From JAXDLK01 sp034666665 (GTDB taxonomy: Bacteria; Desulfobacterota; Binatia; JACPRU01), in NCBI GenBank assembly GCA_034666665.1, contig JAXDLK010000227.1, forward strand, positions 1 to 23,317: a DNA stretch of 23,317 nt, in the 5' to 3' direction. Of this stretch, positions 14,685-22,198 are shown piece after piece. Position 1 is the stretch's first letter; the number at the start of each line of letters is the position of its first letter. The position numbers were made by a program, and so were the translations under genes. A model generated the notes under the pieces. It ran no database searches. It worked only from the letters and a program-made list of their open reading frames with translations, and had not been told where the DNA came from.

Positions 14685-15418
14685 GCAGTTTCAGCCCTGT
14701 GGGCGCGACCATCGCTGCGGCGTTCGGCGCTCTGGTCGCCTTCGCCGTCCCCGCCGCCGCCGTCGACTTCCAACCGGAGCTCGCGGCCCGCGGCTGGTTC
14801 TTCAAGGCGGATGGCGACATCGAGGACACCGCCCTGGAGCCGCTCGGCTTCGACGAGCTCGAAGGGCAGCTCGAGGTTCGCGGCGGGCTCGGGATCGGCG
14901 AGCATCACCACGTCGAGCTCTCGTACACCAGGCTCCGCCGCTCGGAGGAGGGGCGCGTCAGCGCCGTGATTCTCGGGCTCATTCGCGTCGAGGACGAGGC
15001 CACTCTCGACCTCGACGTCGACTACTATCGGTTGCACTACGGGTACCGCTTCGCGCCCGCATCGTTCGTCCGGATCGAGCCGTTCGTGGACGTAGGGTTC
15101 CTCGACGAGCACACGCTCGTCGTCGACCGCACGACCGGCGAATCGGGGGGCAGCGACGATTTCGCGGTGTTCCCGATGCTGGGTGCCGAGCTCGTTCTCG
15201 GACCCGGCGCGCTCGTCCACCCGCGGCTGCGCGTGGCGGGAATGGGGACGGGCGGCGGACACTTGGTCGACGTCGAGGGCGGGCTCGAGGGCGTCGTGGG
15301 ACCGGTGTTCGGTGGTCTCGGCTACCGCAACGTCGATTATCGCATCGAGGATCAGGGCAGGGACGTCGCGAACGTCAACCTCGACGGCTTCTACGTCGAG
15401 GGTGGCGTTCGCTTCTGA
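14681..15418 (+). CDS. Unrecognised secreted, probable outer-membrane beta-barrel protein inside the atp operon
   Basis: I do not recognise a named family. The 245-residue product starts at ATG 14681, overlapping the atpG stop. It opens with a signal peptide-like stretch (GATIAAAFGALVAFAVPAAA, predicted cut near AAA-VDF). The mature part lacks long hydrophobic helices and shows alternating, aromatic-rich strands such as HHVELSYTRLRR, LDLDVDYYRLHYGYRF, FVRIEPFVDVGFLD and GPVFGGLGYRNVDYRI. It ends YVEGGVRF, with the terminal phenylalanine favoured by the BAM machinery. About 217 mature residues would suit an eight-stranded barrel. No catalytic motif or lipobox is seen. It separates atpG from atpD, which are adjacent in the usual operon. 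A secreted periplasmic beta-sandwich protein is the alternative. Confidence 0.75.
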   Translation: MSSFSPVGATIAAAFGALVAFAVPAAAVDFQPELAARGWFFKADGDIEDTALEPLGFDELEGQLEVRGGLGIGEHHHVELSYTRLRRSEEGRVSAVILGLIRVEDEATLDLDVDYYRLHYGYRFAPASFVRIEPFVDVGFLDEHTLVVDRTTGESGGSDDFAVFPMLGAELVLGPGALVHPRLRVAGMGTGGGHLVDVEGGLEGVVGPVFGGLGYRNVDYRIEDQGRDVANVNLDGFYVEGGVRF

Positions 15419-15428
15419 ATTTTTTCAC

Positions 15429-15435
15429 GGGAGGT
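15429..15435 (+). promoter_or_regulatory. Strong ribosome-binding site of atpD
   Basis: GGGAGGT lies 8 nt upstream of the atpD ATG and is the best Shine-Dalgarno match in the atp operon. A run of six T residues (15420-15425) precedes it, directly after the stop of the preceding gene. Independent, strong initiation would suit the three-copy beta subunit. Confidence 0.7.
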
Positions 15436-15443
15436 CGGCACGG

Positions 15444-16877
15444 ATGAACGTCGCCAGCAGCGGGAACGGTGGGCTCGGTCGGATCACTCAGGTGATCGGC
15501 CCGGTCGTGGACGTCGAGTTCGAAGGGGGTGACCTGCCGCCGATCTACAACGCGCTCAGGATCACCAACCCTGCGATCAGCGACGAGCGGGAAAACCTGG
15601 TCGTGGAGGTCGCGCAGCATCTCGGCGAGAAGACGGTTCGCTGCATCGCGATGGATTCGACCGAAGGGCTCGTGCGCGGCAGCGCCGTGCGTGACACCGG
15701 CGAGACGATCACCGTGCCGGTCGGCGAGGCGACTCTCGGGCGCATCTTGAACGTCATCGGGGACCCCGTGGACGAGGTCGGTCCGGTCAACGCCAAGCAG
15801 CGCTGGGCGATCCATCGGCCGGCGCCCGAGTTCGTCGATCAATCGACCGAGGTGCAGGCCTTCGAGACCGGCATCAAGGTCGTGGATCTCCTCGCGCCGT
15901 ACCTCCGCGGCGGAAAGATCGGGCTCTTCGGTGGCGCCGGCGTGGGGAAGACGGTCATCATCCAGGAGCTCATTCACAACGTCGCCCAGAAGCACGGGGG
16001 CTACTCCGTGTTCGCCGGCGTCGGCGAGCGGACGCGCGAGGGGAACGACCTCTTCCTCGAGATGAAGGAGTCCGGGGTCATCGCCAAGGCGGCGCTCGTC
16101 TACGGACAGATGAACGAGCCGCCGGGCGCGCGAGCTCGGGTCGGCCTCTCCGCCCTCACGCTCGCAGAGTACTTCCGCGACGAGGAAGGGAAGGACGTCC
16201 TCCTCTTCATCGACAACATCTTCCGGTTCACCCAGGCAAACTCCGAGGTGTCGGCGCTCCTCGGCCGCATGCCTTCCGCCGTCGGCTACCAGCCTACGCT
16301 CTCGACCGACCTGGGCGAGCTTCAGGAGCGCATCACTACGACCAAAAAGGGGTCGATCACCTCGGTACAGGCGATCTACGTCCCGGCGGACGACTTGACC
16401 GACCCGGCGCCGGCGACGACCTTCGCCCATCTCGACGCGACGACCGTGCTTTCGCGGCAGATCGCCGAGCTCGGCATCTACCCGGCGGTCGATCCGCTGG
16501 ACTCCACCTCCCGGATCCTCGATCCCGACGTCGTCGGTGCTCAGCACTACCAGGTCGCGCGCGCGGTGCAGGAGGTCCTCCAGCGGTACAAGGACCTGCA
16601 GGACATCATCGCCATCCTCGGCATGGACGAGCTCTCCGAGGACGACAAGCTGATCGTCGCCCGCGCGCGAAAGATCCAGCGCTTCCTCTCGCAGCCTTTC
16701 CACGTGGCGGAGGCGTTCACCGGCACGCCGGGAACGTACGTGAGCCTCTCCGACACGATCCGGGGCTTCCAGGAGGTCGTCGACGGGAAGCACGACGACC
16801 TTCCGGAGCAGGCCTTCTACATGGTCGGCACGATCGAGAGCGCGGTCGAGAAGGCGAAACGGCTCGCGGGCGTCTGA
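15444..16877 (+). CDS. atpD: F-type ATP synthase subunit beta
   Basis: The beta subunit carries the catalytic ATP sites. The 477-residue product has GRITQVIGPVVDVEF near the N-terminus and the Walker A motif GGAGVGKT at residues 163-170. GERTREGNDLF, VLLFIDNIFRFTQ (Walker B), EVSALLGRMPSAVGYQPTL and the DELSEDD loop (a DELSEED variant that contacts gamma) follow. ATG 15444 has a strong Shine-Dalgarno GGGAGGT 8 nt upstream. The gene follows the inserted barrel-type gene by 25 bp and precedes atpC by one base. Confidence 0.98.
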   Translation: MNVASSGNGGLGRITQVIGPVVDVEFEGGDLPPIYNALRITNPAISDERENLVVEVAQHLGEKTVRCIAMDSTEGLVRGSAVRDTGETITVPVGEATLGRILNVIGDPVDEVGPVNAKQRWAIHRPAPEFVDQSTEVQAFETGIKVVDLLAPYLRGGKIGLFGGAGVGKTVIIQELIHNVAQKHGGYSVFAGVGERTREGNDLFLEMKESGVIAKAALVYGQMNEPPGARARVGLSALTLAEYFRDEEGKDVLLFIDNIFRFTQANSEVSALLGRMPSAVGYQPTLSTDLGELQERITTTKKGSITSVQAIYVPADDLTDPAPATTFAHLDATTVLSRQIAELGIYPAVDPLDSTSRILDPDVVGAQHYQVARAVQEVLQRYKDLQDIIAILGMDELSEDDKLIVARARKIQRFLSQPFHVAEAFTGTPGTYVSLSDTIRGFQEVVDGKHDDLPEQAFYMVGTIESAVEKAKRLAGV

Positions 16878-16878
16878 G

Positions 16879-17283
16879 ATGGCCGAAACTCTGGAGCTAC
16901 GCATCGTCACTCCCGAGCGGGAGGTTCTCGAGGAGACCGTCGAGTCGGTGACGGCGGAAGGAGCGCTCGGGCAATTCGGCGTTTTGCCGAAGCACATCGC
17001 GTTCGTGACGCCGCTCGAGCCGGGTCCGCTCACCTACACGAAGGGCGGCGCGGCACGCCGCCTCGCGGTGAAGGGCGGTTACGCGGAGGTGCGGGACGAC
17101 GTCATGACCGTGCTCGCCGACGAGGCAATCCCGGCCGAGCGGATCGACGTCCGCGGTGCACGGGCGGACCTCGAGCAAGCCGATGCGCGGCTCGAGGCGA
17201 CGGCGTACGGTGATCCCGAGCACGAGCGCTGGCTCATGGAGCGCAAGTGGGCCGAAGTGCGCCTCGCGCTCGCCGCCTCGTGA
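16879..17283 (+). CDS. atpC: F-type ATP synthase subunit epsilon
   Basis: The epsilon subunit sits on the rotor with gamma and can inhibit ATP hydrolysis. The 134-residue product has the N-terminal beta-sandwich (LELRIVTPEREVLEETVESV, GALGQFGVLPKHIAFVTPL, RRLAVKGGYAEVRDD, VMTVLADEA). A C-terminal helical hairpin with RADLEQADARLEA follows. Length is normal. ATG 16879 begins one base after the atpD stop. The stop is overlapped by a GTG of the following peptidase gene. Confidence 0.96.
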   Translation: MAETLELRIVTPEREVLEETVESVTAEGALGQFGVLPKHIAFVTPLEPGPLTYTKGGAARRLAVKGGYAEVRDDVMTVLADEAIPAERIDVRGARADLEQADARLEATAYGDPEHERWLMERKWAEVRLALAAS

Positions 17284-18722
17284 CGAGTCTGGGCGAGCGC
17301 CTTGTCTGGCGGGCGGTTCCCTGCTTCACTCGGGCGCTCGTGTCCCGTCTTACCTTTGTCACAGGAGCGCTGCTGGCCATGACGATCGCTTCCGCGCCCG
17401 CTCTCGAACCTCGCGAGAGCTCCGACAAGATCGCTCCGCGGGTCCATCAAGCGACGCTCGAGAACGGGATGACGGTCCTCGTGCTGCCGGTGACCAAGGC
17501 TCCGGTCGTGACCCTCCAGCTCTGGTATCGCGTCGGCTCGCGGAACGAGATCCTCGGTCGGACCGGCATCTCGCACGTGCTCGAGCACCTCATGTTCAAG
17601 GGAACCGACAAGCTCGGCCCCGAGGAGTTCTCGCAGGTGATCCAGGAGAACGGCGGCGAGACGAACGCGTTCACGAGCACCGATTACACGACGTACTTCG
17701 AGACGCTCGCCAGCGATCGGCTCGGGGTGGCGCTGCGCCTCGAGGCGGACCGCATGCAGCACCTGAAGCTCGCCAAGGAGACGTTCGAGCCCGAGCGAAT
17801 GGTGGTGATGGAGGAGCGCAGGCTCCGGAGCGTCGACAACCCCTGGGGTGCTCTCTACGAGGAGACGTTCGCCGGAGCGTTCCGCGCGCACCCCTACATG
17901 TGGCCGATCATCGGCTGGATGCACGACATCGAATCGATCGACCTCGACGACGTGAAGCATCACTACGGAATCTACTACCGGCCGAACAACGTGATCCTCT
18001 CGATCGCCGGCAAGGTCGATCCGCAGAAGACCATCGACGAGGTGCGGGAGATCTTCGGCTCCATACCGTCCGGACCCCAGCCTCCGGCGGTGACGCCGAT
18101 CGAGCCGCAGCAGCTCGGCGAACGGCGCGTATTCGTCAAGAAGGAGGCGAACCTCCCGGCGTTCGTCTGGGGGTACAAGGTGCCCAACGTGAACCATGAA
18201 GACGCCTTCGCTCTCGAGGTGCTGTCGACGCTGCTCTCGAGCGGCGACAGCTCGCGCCTCTACAAGAGCCTGGTGATCGACAAGCGTCTGGTGCTCGACA
18301 TCGGCGCCGACTATCCGCTGCTGTCGATCGATCCCGGCCTGTTCACGCTGAGCGCGCAGGTGCTGCCGGAGAAGACCGTCGAGGAAGCGGAACAGGCGCT
18401 CACGGCCGAGCTCAAAAAGCTCGTCGACGCGCCGGTCGGGGAGCGTGAGCTCCTCAAGGCGAAGAACCAGATCGAGGCGGAGTTCGTGTTCGCGCAGGAC
18501 TCGAACTTCTACCAGGCGATGCTCCTCGCGCGTTTCGAGCTCGTCGGCGGGTGGAAGAAGATCGACGAGTATCTTCCGGGGATCCGTGGCGTCGGAGCCG
18601 CCGATCTCCAGCGCGTGGTCAAGGAGTATCTGGTGCCGGATCGGAGAACGGTCGGCGTGCTGGTGCCGACGGGCGCCCCCGCGAAGCCGCAGGCGCCGCT
18701 CCCGCAGGGGATGCTCCACTGA
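17280..18722 (+). CDS. M16-family zinc peptidase, catalytic type, exported
   Basis: This is a pitrilysin/insulinase-type metallopeptidase, probably periplasmic. The product (480 residues from GTG 17280) has a hydrophobic export segment (LTFVTGALLAMTIASAPA). Next comes the inverted zinc motif H-V-L-E-H at residues 99-103 within GISHVLEHLMFKGT, with the third ligand glutamate about 75 residues later (VVMEERRLR). The second half is an M16C-type domain (SSGDSSRLYKSLVIDKRL; LLKAKNQIEAEFVFAQDS). GTG 17280 overlaps the atpC stop as GTGA. GTG 17340 gives a more typical short signal peptide and is a serious alternative. It is paired with a degenerate M16 gene downstream; substrates are unknown. Confidence 0.88.
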   Translation: MTSLGERLVWRAVPCFTRALVSRLTFVTGALLAMTIASAPALEPRESSDKIAPRVHQATLENGMTVLVLPVTKAPVVTLQLWYRVGSRNEILGRTGISHVLEHLMFKGTDKLGPEEFSQVIQENGGETNAFTSTDYTTYFETLASDRLGVALRLEADRMQHLKLAKETFEPERMVVMEERRLRSVDNPWGALYEETFAGAFRAHPYMWPIIGWMHDIESIDLDDVKHHYGIYYRPNNVILSIAGKVDPQKTIDEVREIFGSIPSGPQPPAVTPIEPQQLGERRVFVKKEANLPAFVWGYKVPNVNHEDAFALEVLSTLLSSGDSSRLYKSLVIDKRLVLDIGADYPLLSIDPGLFTLSAQVLPEKTVEEAEQALTAELKKLVDAPVGERELLKAKNQIEAEFVFAQDSNFYQAMLLARFELVGGWKKIDEYLPGIRGVGAADLQRVVKEYLVPDRRTVGVLVPTGAPAKPQAPLPQGMLH

Positions 18723-18746
18723 TCCGGACCGCCTCGCGCAATCGCT

Positions 18747-18755
18747 GGAGGGAGG
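18747..18755 (+). promoter_or_regulatory. Ribosome-binding site deciding the start of the second M16 gene
   Basis: GGAGGGAGG gives two overlapping GGAGG cores. The first ends 6 nt before GTG 18758, an ideal distance, and favours that start over longer in-frame versions reaching back into the previous gene. Confidence 0.6.
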
Positions 18756-18757
18756 TC

Positions 18758-20254
18758 GTGCGCGCCGTGATTCTCGCGGGAACGCTATCTACCGGGCTCG
18801 GCGACCGAGCGCTCGCCGCCAAGGCGCCGCCGGTCGAGCGGATGGTGCTCGACAACGGCGTGGTCTTGCTGGTGATCCCGCAGCACGACCTGCCGATGGT
18901 CGTGGTGAGCGCGCTGGTCGACGGCGGAAGCCGGCTCGATCCGGACGGCAAGGAAGGCCTCGCCTCCCTGACCGCGAGCCTGCTGCCGGAGGGTACGGCG
19001 AAGCGGACGGCGGAGGAGATCCACGAGACGGTGGATTTTCTCGGCGCCAAGCTTTCCGCGGCGGCGGGTGACGACTACTCCGCGGTCACCCTGATGACGC
19101 TCGAGAAGGACCTGCCGGCGTCGCTCGATCTCCTCGTCGACGTGCTGCGGAACCCCGCTTTTCCCAAGGACGAGTTCGGACGAAAGAAGGAAGAGGCGCT
19201 CGGGGGCATCGAGGCGGACGAGCAGGATCCGGGCGCGATCGCGTCTCGCGAGTTTCGCAAGAAGCTCTTCGGCAAGGGACCGTACCGTGCTCCGACGGCC
19301 GGATGGGCGGACTCGGTGAAGGCCCTGACCGCGAACGACGTGGCCGCCTTCTACCGCGCGACGTACCACCCGAACCGCACGATCGTCGTCGTCTCGGGCG
19401 ACATCACCCCGAAGGCGATGCTCGCGCTCGCGAACCAGCTGCTCGGCGACTGGAAGGCTGCGGATGCGCCGCTCGACGGGCCTCCGCCGAAGCCGCTCAC
19501 CCAGAAAGACGTGGTGCGGATCGACCGGGACCTCACGCAGGCGAACTTGATCTGGGGGCACCTCGGCACTACACGCGAAGACCCGGACTGGTACGCCCTT
19601 CAGGTGATGAACTACATCCTCGGCGGCGGCGGCTTCTCCTCGCGGATGATGTCGTCGATCCGCACCGAGGCCGGCCTCGCGTATTCCGTCTTCAGCTACT
19701 TCAGCGGCGGCAAGCTGCCGGGCTCCTTCCAGGTGACGCTGCAGACGAAGAGCGCGAGCACCCGCGAAGCGCTCGACCGGCTCGAGCGCGAGGTCGCGCG
19801 AATCCGCGAGCAGCCGGTCTCCGATGACGAGCTCTCGCAGGCGAAGAAGTACCTGACCGGCAGCTTTCCCATGCGCTTCGACAGCAACGGCGACATGGTG
19901 AGCTTCTACTCCCAGGTCGAGTACTTCCACCTCGGGCTCGATTACCCGGAGCGCTACGAGGGGCTGATCGAATCCGTCACCAAGGACGATATTCAGCGCG
20001 TGGCGACGAAGTACTTGCACCCGGAGCAGGCGATCCTGGTCGTGGTCGGCGATCAGGAGAAGATCGATCTAGAAAATGCGCCGGGTGCGGCCGGCGGGAC
20101 GAAGTCCGCCGATGACAAGGCGACGAAGCCGGCGAATGCCGCGAAGACGCCGGACGACAAGGCTGCGAAGTCCGCGAAGGCCGCGGACGACGAGACGACG
20201 ACGTCCGGGGACGCGCCGAAGGCCGCCGAAGACAAGCCGACGAAGCGCCCCTGA
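18758..20254 (+). CDS. M16-family protein lacking the zinc motif, with Lys/Ala/Asp tail
   Basis: This is a second M16-like protein of 498 residues, with an export segment (AVILAGTLSTGLGDRALA). The M16 fold is recognisable (MVLDNGVVLLVIPQHDLPMV, GGSRLDPDGKEGLASLTASL, TYHPNRTIVVVSGDI), but every HxxEH position is replaced (S-L-T-A-S). It keeps the pair R302 and Y309 in RTEAGLAYSVFSYFSGG, as in the non-zinc partner of heterodimeric bacterial M16 enzymes. Residues about 446-498 are a low-complexity tail with ten Lys and repeated DDKA units. GTG 18758 is supported by GGAGGGAGG upstream. It lies 35 bp after the zinc-bearing M16 gene and is almost certainly its partner. Confidence 0.88.
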   Translation: MRAVILAGTLSTGLGDRALAAKAPPVERMVLDNGVVLLVIPQHDLPMVVVSALVDGGSRLDPDGKEGLASLTASLLPEGTAKRTAEEIHETVDFLGAKLSAAAGDDYSAVTLMTLEKDLPASLDLLVDVLRNPAFPKDEFGRKKEEALGGIEADEQDPGAIASREFRKKLFGKGPYRAPTAGWADSVKALTANDVAAFYRATYHPNRTIVVVSGDITPKAMLALANQLLGDWKAADAPLDGPPPKPLTQKDVVRIDRDLTQANLIWGHLGTTREDPDWYALQVMNYILGGGGFSSRMMSSIRTEAGLAYSVFSYFSGGKLPGSFQVTLQTKSASTREALDRLEREVARIREQPVSDDELSQAKKYLTGSFPMRFDSNGDMVSFYSQVEYFHLGLDYPERYEGLIESVTKDDIQRVATKYLHPEQAILVVVGDQEKIDLENAPGAAGGTKSADDKATKPANAAKTPDDKAAKSAKAADDETTTSGDAPKAAEDKPTKRP

Positions 20255-20263
20255 AGCTCCGCG

Positions 20264-21079
20264 TCAGAGCGCCGCGCTCTCCTCGGCGTGACGCGCTCGC
20301 GGAAGCGAGGCGTCCTTCAGCATGTAGTCGACGGGCAGCGTGAACGTCGACTCGGGGACCTCCGCGCGGTCGAGCTCCGTCACCTCGGTCACGACGCGAA
20401 CCTTCTCGCCGTGGAGGATCTTCTTGAGCTCGAGCCCGCTGGTCGCGAGCTTCTCGACCTCGGGTCCCGAAGGAGGCGGATTCCCCATGCCCTCGGAAAA
20501 CGCGCTCTCGAGCGATTCGCTCGCGCGGCGGTAGGCACCGTAGTCGAGATCGTCGCCGAACGGCACGTCGCCCGCGATCCATCGCTCCTCGTGGAGGAGC
20601 CCGTTCCGCCGGATCTCGTACACGCGGGCGCGCCGGCCGAGCAGCGTTTCGGTCCTGGAGGTGCGCTCGACCGTCCACTTGGGCGTCTTGCCTGGCGGCA
20701 CGGGCATCGGAGCACCGCGGGTGCGATCGGCGAGGGCCTGCCGCTCTTCCGGAGTCATGCGCGCGATCTCGTCGCGCATCTGCTCCAAGTACTTGCGGAC
20801 GCTCGAGACCATCTCGCCGATCTTGCCGCCCGAGTAGCTCTTCGCGGCAGGGTCGACCTGGAAGAGGGTCCCCTGGGTCAGGTCCCACAGGTAGTACGTG
20901 CCGTCACCGTGGAGCTCCTTGATCCGGCCGTGGGCGATGGACAGCGTCTGCTCGGAAGCGGGACCCGGTCCTCCCTCGGTACGTGTGACGATCTTCATCA
21001 CCCAGCCGGCATGCACCGGCGTCGCGATGACGATTCCAGAGAGAAGGGCGTGGAGGGCGGCGCGCCGAGCTCCGTTCAC
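20264..21079 (-). CDS. Secreted DUF4412-like protein of unknown function
   Basis: The 271-residue product has a signal peptide (AALHALLSGIVIATPVHA, cut before GWVMKI). A beta-rich domain follows with TRTEGGPGPASEQTLSIAHG, RIKELHGDGTYYLWDLTQGT and LFQVDPAAKSYSGGKI. That layout (a modified strand, then a residue-by-residue description of a bound or stored state, then VDP...K.Y) resembles DUF4412 proteins, though I cannot search for it. A helical segment (YLEQMRDEIARMTPEERQAL) and a second beta-rich half ending EVPESTFTLPVDY follow. GTG 21079 is chosen as giving a normal signal peptide; TTG 21082 is adjacent and equally possible. It converges on the M16 gene with 9 bp between stops and diverges from the DHH gene. 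Confidence 0.7.
   Translation of the reverse strand: MNGARRAALHALLSGIVIATPVHAGWVMKIVTRTEGGPGPASEQTLSIAHGRIKELHGDGTYYLWDLTQGTLFQVDPAAKSYSGGKIGEMVSSVRKYLEQMRDEIARMTPEERQALADRTRGAPMPVPPGKTPKWTVERTSRTETLLGRRARVYEIRRNGLLHEERWIAGDVPFGDDLDYGAYRRASESLESAFSEGMGNPPPSGPEVEKLATSGLELKKILHGEKVRVVTEVTELDRAEVPESTFTLPVDYMLKDASLPRARHAEESAAL
20266..20280. terminator. Hairpin at the convergent end of the M16 and DUF4412-like genes
   Basis: AGAGCG (20266-20271) and CGCTCT (20275-20280) form a 6-bp stem with a CCG loop. It lies 12 bp after the plus-strand stop and inside the last codons of the minus-strand gene. There is no T-tract on either strand, so termination is only a possibility suggested by position. Confidence 0.25.
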
Positions 21080-21148
21080 CAACTCAGCGTAGCGCCGGCC
21101 GTCGCGGAACGGAACCGGCAATCGGTATCGTGTGCGAGCGCCTTTCGG

Positions 21149-21154
21149 TAGAAT
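21149..21154 (+). promoter_or_regulatory. -10-like TAGAAT upstream of the DHH phosphoesterase gene
   Basis: TAGAAT matches TATAAT at 5 of 6 positions and lies 17 bp upstream of the GTG at 21172, in the 92-bp divergent gap. No good -35 is found 16-18 bp upstream (TATCGT at best). No convincing promoter could be assigned to the divergent minus-strand gene. Confidence 0.3.
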
Positions 21155-21171
21155 CCACGCATCGAGACCAC

Positions 21172-22185
21172 GTGACGGCGAACGAGAAACCCCGGCGCGT
21201 CCACATCGTCAGCCACGGACCGCACTGTCTGGACGGCGTCGCCGCGGCGGCGGCGCTCGCGCGCTATTACGAAGGCGTCGAGGTGCGCGCCTCGTTCTGC
21301 GGGAATCCGAGGATCGACGAGGTGCTGCAATCCCTCGACGTGGGCTCGCCCGCGGCGGGGCAGGAGCTCTGGATCACGGACATCTCATGGACCCGTCCGG
21401 AGACCGACGCGGCCTTGCGCGCTCTCGCCGCGGACGGACTTCGCATCTTCTGGATCGATCACCATCGCACCGCCACGGAACGGCTCGCGAGCGGCAGGAT
21501 CGACGTGCCGTTCGCCGACCGCGTGGTGGACGAGCGCGTCTCGGCGGCGCGGCTCGTCTACGAGTACCTGCGGGAGCGCATGCGTCGTGCCGGGGAGCGA
21601 AGTCCGGCGCTCGAACGATTCGAACGCATCGTGATGATGGCCGACGACAACGATCGGTGGCTTCATCAGATCGAGGGCTCGTGGGAGCTCGCGCTCACGT
21701 TGCGTTCGATGAACAGCGACGAGGCCTTCGACGAGCTGCTGGCGGTCGACGAGCTCGCGACCTACACGCCGCGGATGCGCGCGGCCTGGCAGAAGGTCGC
21801 GGCCGAGATGGAGCGGAGCTTCGCGCTCGCCGAGAGCACACGTACGATCGTCGACGACGCGTCCGGGGTCAAAGTGGTGAGCGCGGTCTGTGACGGATAT
21901 CCGAGCGAGATCGCCGACCGCTGGGGTCGCGAGATCCCGAACGCGGTGTTCGCGCTCTTCGACCTGAAGGGCGGCGGCATGAGCTACCGGCGCTCTCCCG
22001 ACTGTCCGGTCGATCTTTCGCAGGTCGCGAAGGCCTTCGGCGGCGGCGGGCATCCCGCCGCCGCGGGATCGCAGATGCCGGAGGTGCTCCAGCTCGTCAG
22101 CCGTCACGCCGCCGAGCGCGTGCGCGACGCCGTCCGCGCGCTCGCGACGGTAGCCCCTGCGGGCGCGCCTCAGAACCCGGAATAG
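21172..22185 (+). CDS. DHH/DHHA1-family phosphoesterase
   Basis: DHH-family enzymes are two-metal phosphodiesterases or phosphatases acting on short oligonucleotides, pAp, cyclic dinucleotides or similar. The 337-residue product shows the family motifs in order. They are VSHGPHCLDG (D21 as metal ligand), ITDISW (D70), the signature WIDHHRT (D96-H97-H98), a later acidic motif in MMADDNDRW, and a C-terminal DHHA1 glycine motif GGGGHPAAAG for substrate binding. GTG 21172 starts just before the first motif strand. The substrate cannot be told from sequence. The 3' end overlaps the convergent zinc-ribbon gene by 16 bp. Confidence 0.88.
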   Translation: MTANEKPRRVHIVSHGPHCLDGVAAAAALARYYEGVEVRASFCGNPRIDEVLQSLDVGSPAAGQELWITDISWTRPETDAALRALAADGLRIFWIDHHRTATERLASGRIDVPFADRVVDERVSAARLVYEYLRERMRRAGERSPALERFERIVMMADDNDRWLHQIEGSWELALTLRSMNSDEAFDELLAVDELATYTPRMRAAWQKVAAEMERSFALAESTRTIVDDASGVKVVSAVCDGYPSEIADRWGREIPNAVFALFDLKGGGMSYRRSPDCPVDLSQVAKAFGGGGHPAAAGSQMPEVLQLVSRHAAERVRDAVRALATVAPAGAPQNPE

Positions 22186-22198
22186 CCGGGAGGGCGCC
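22162..22198. terminator. Bulged hairpin over the DHH / zinc-ribbon convergent overlap
   Basis: GGCGC (22162-22166) pairs with GCGCC (22194-22198). After a one-base bulge CCT (22168-22170) pairs with AGG (22191-22193). CCCGG (22176-22180) pairs with CCGGG (22186-22190) around the loop AATAG. The structure covers both stop codons. No T-tract is present, so a bidirectional terminator is an inference. Confidence 0.4.

Noticed and set aside
15375..17033. Long minus-strand open frame opposite atpD
   Set aside because: Fully antisense to atpD with shadow-type composition and no recognisable domain.
17079..18719. Long minus-strand open frame opposite the first M16 gene
   Set aside because: Antisense to a clear M16 peptidase; composition is typical of a shadow frame.
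20288..21151. Plus-strand open frame of about 287 codons
   Set aside because: It is opposite the signal-peptide-bearing minus-strand gene, has no signal peptide or motif, and reads as its shadow.
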